A DNA stretch of 30,000 bases from Plasmopara viticola (lineage: Eukaryota; Oomycota; Peronosporomycetes; Peronosporales; Peronosporaceae), in the NCBI GenBank assembly GCA_001695595.3, contig MBPM02000029.1, positions 135,001-165,000 on the forward strand, read 5' to 3'. How positions within the stretch are numbered: position 1 is the first letter of the stretch; each line of letters starts with the position of its first letter. The position numbers were made by a program, and so were the translations under genes. This document shows positions 29,915 through 30,000 of this stretch, piece after piece. The notes below the pieces were generated by a model. The model ran no database searches and was not told the origin of the DNA. It was given only the letters and a program-made list of their open reading frames with translations.

Positions 29915-30000
29915 ACAAATCAATAGAACAAGGGCTAAATCTCAGCAGATCGTAGTACAAGACTACTCTCATGCTTACAACACCCCGTTCTGTAGTTTAG
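29915..30000 (-). rRNA. 28S (LSU) rRNA, 3' end of the neighbouring unit
   Basis: The minus-strand sequence ctacgatctgctgagattta, then gcccttgttctattgatttgt, is the conserved 3' terminus of LSU rRNA (compare the yeast 25S end ctacgatctgctgagattaa ... gatttgt). The gene continues beyond the window. With the 28S 5' part at 1-866 this proves a tandem array in one orientation, with an intergenic spacer of about 18.5 kb including the 5S inserts. Confidence 0.9.

Overview
The window is one nuclear ribosomal DNA repeat unit of an oomycete, almost certainly a downy mildew (Peronosporaceae), read on the minus strand. The 5.8S sequence and the start of ITS1 match the Peronosporaceae pattern. ITS2 is about 1.9 kb and built of internal repeats, which is known from several downy mildew genera such as Plasmopara and Bremia. 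I do not assign a species.

Layout in the direction of transcription (high to low coordinates): the 3' end of the upstream 28S (29915-30000); a first intergenic spacer (24001-29914) dominated by 14 copies of a 311-bp dimeric repeat; a 118-nt 5S rRNA gene split into 23944-24000 and 17026-17100; a second spacer (11388-17025) with a 2.4-kb array of about 162-bp repeats next to 18S; an 18S gene split into 10823-11387 and 3152-4429; ITS1; 5.8S; the long ITS2; and the first 866 nt of 28S.

The main feature is that two different rRNA genes are interrupted by site-specific retroelements, each chain flanked and separated by copies of its own target. In 18S, just 5' of the 530-loop sequence, lie a 5'-truncated LINE (4430-8993) and then a second element carrying a chromodomain and a papain-like or OTU-like cysteine peptidase domain (9010-10822). 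The 17-bp sequence accagacttgccctcca (one variant) stands at all three junctions. In 5S, between nt 44 and 57, lie a 5.8-kb two-ORF LINE of the same apparent clade (17101-22937) and three tandem copies of a roughly 320-bp tRNA-headed SINE (22952-23943). The 14-bp sequence gcttaacttcacag, or a one-base variant, stands at all five junctions.

All LINE reading frames are broken by stops, frameshifts or a deletion. The rRNA genes carry substitutions at positions that are nearly universal in eukaryotes, and 28S lacks about a dozen conserved bases. This unit is therefore probably a decaying rDNA copy loaded with rDNA-specific mobile elements. There is no ordinary protein-coding host gene in the window.
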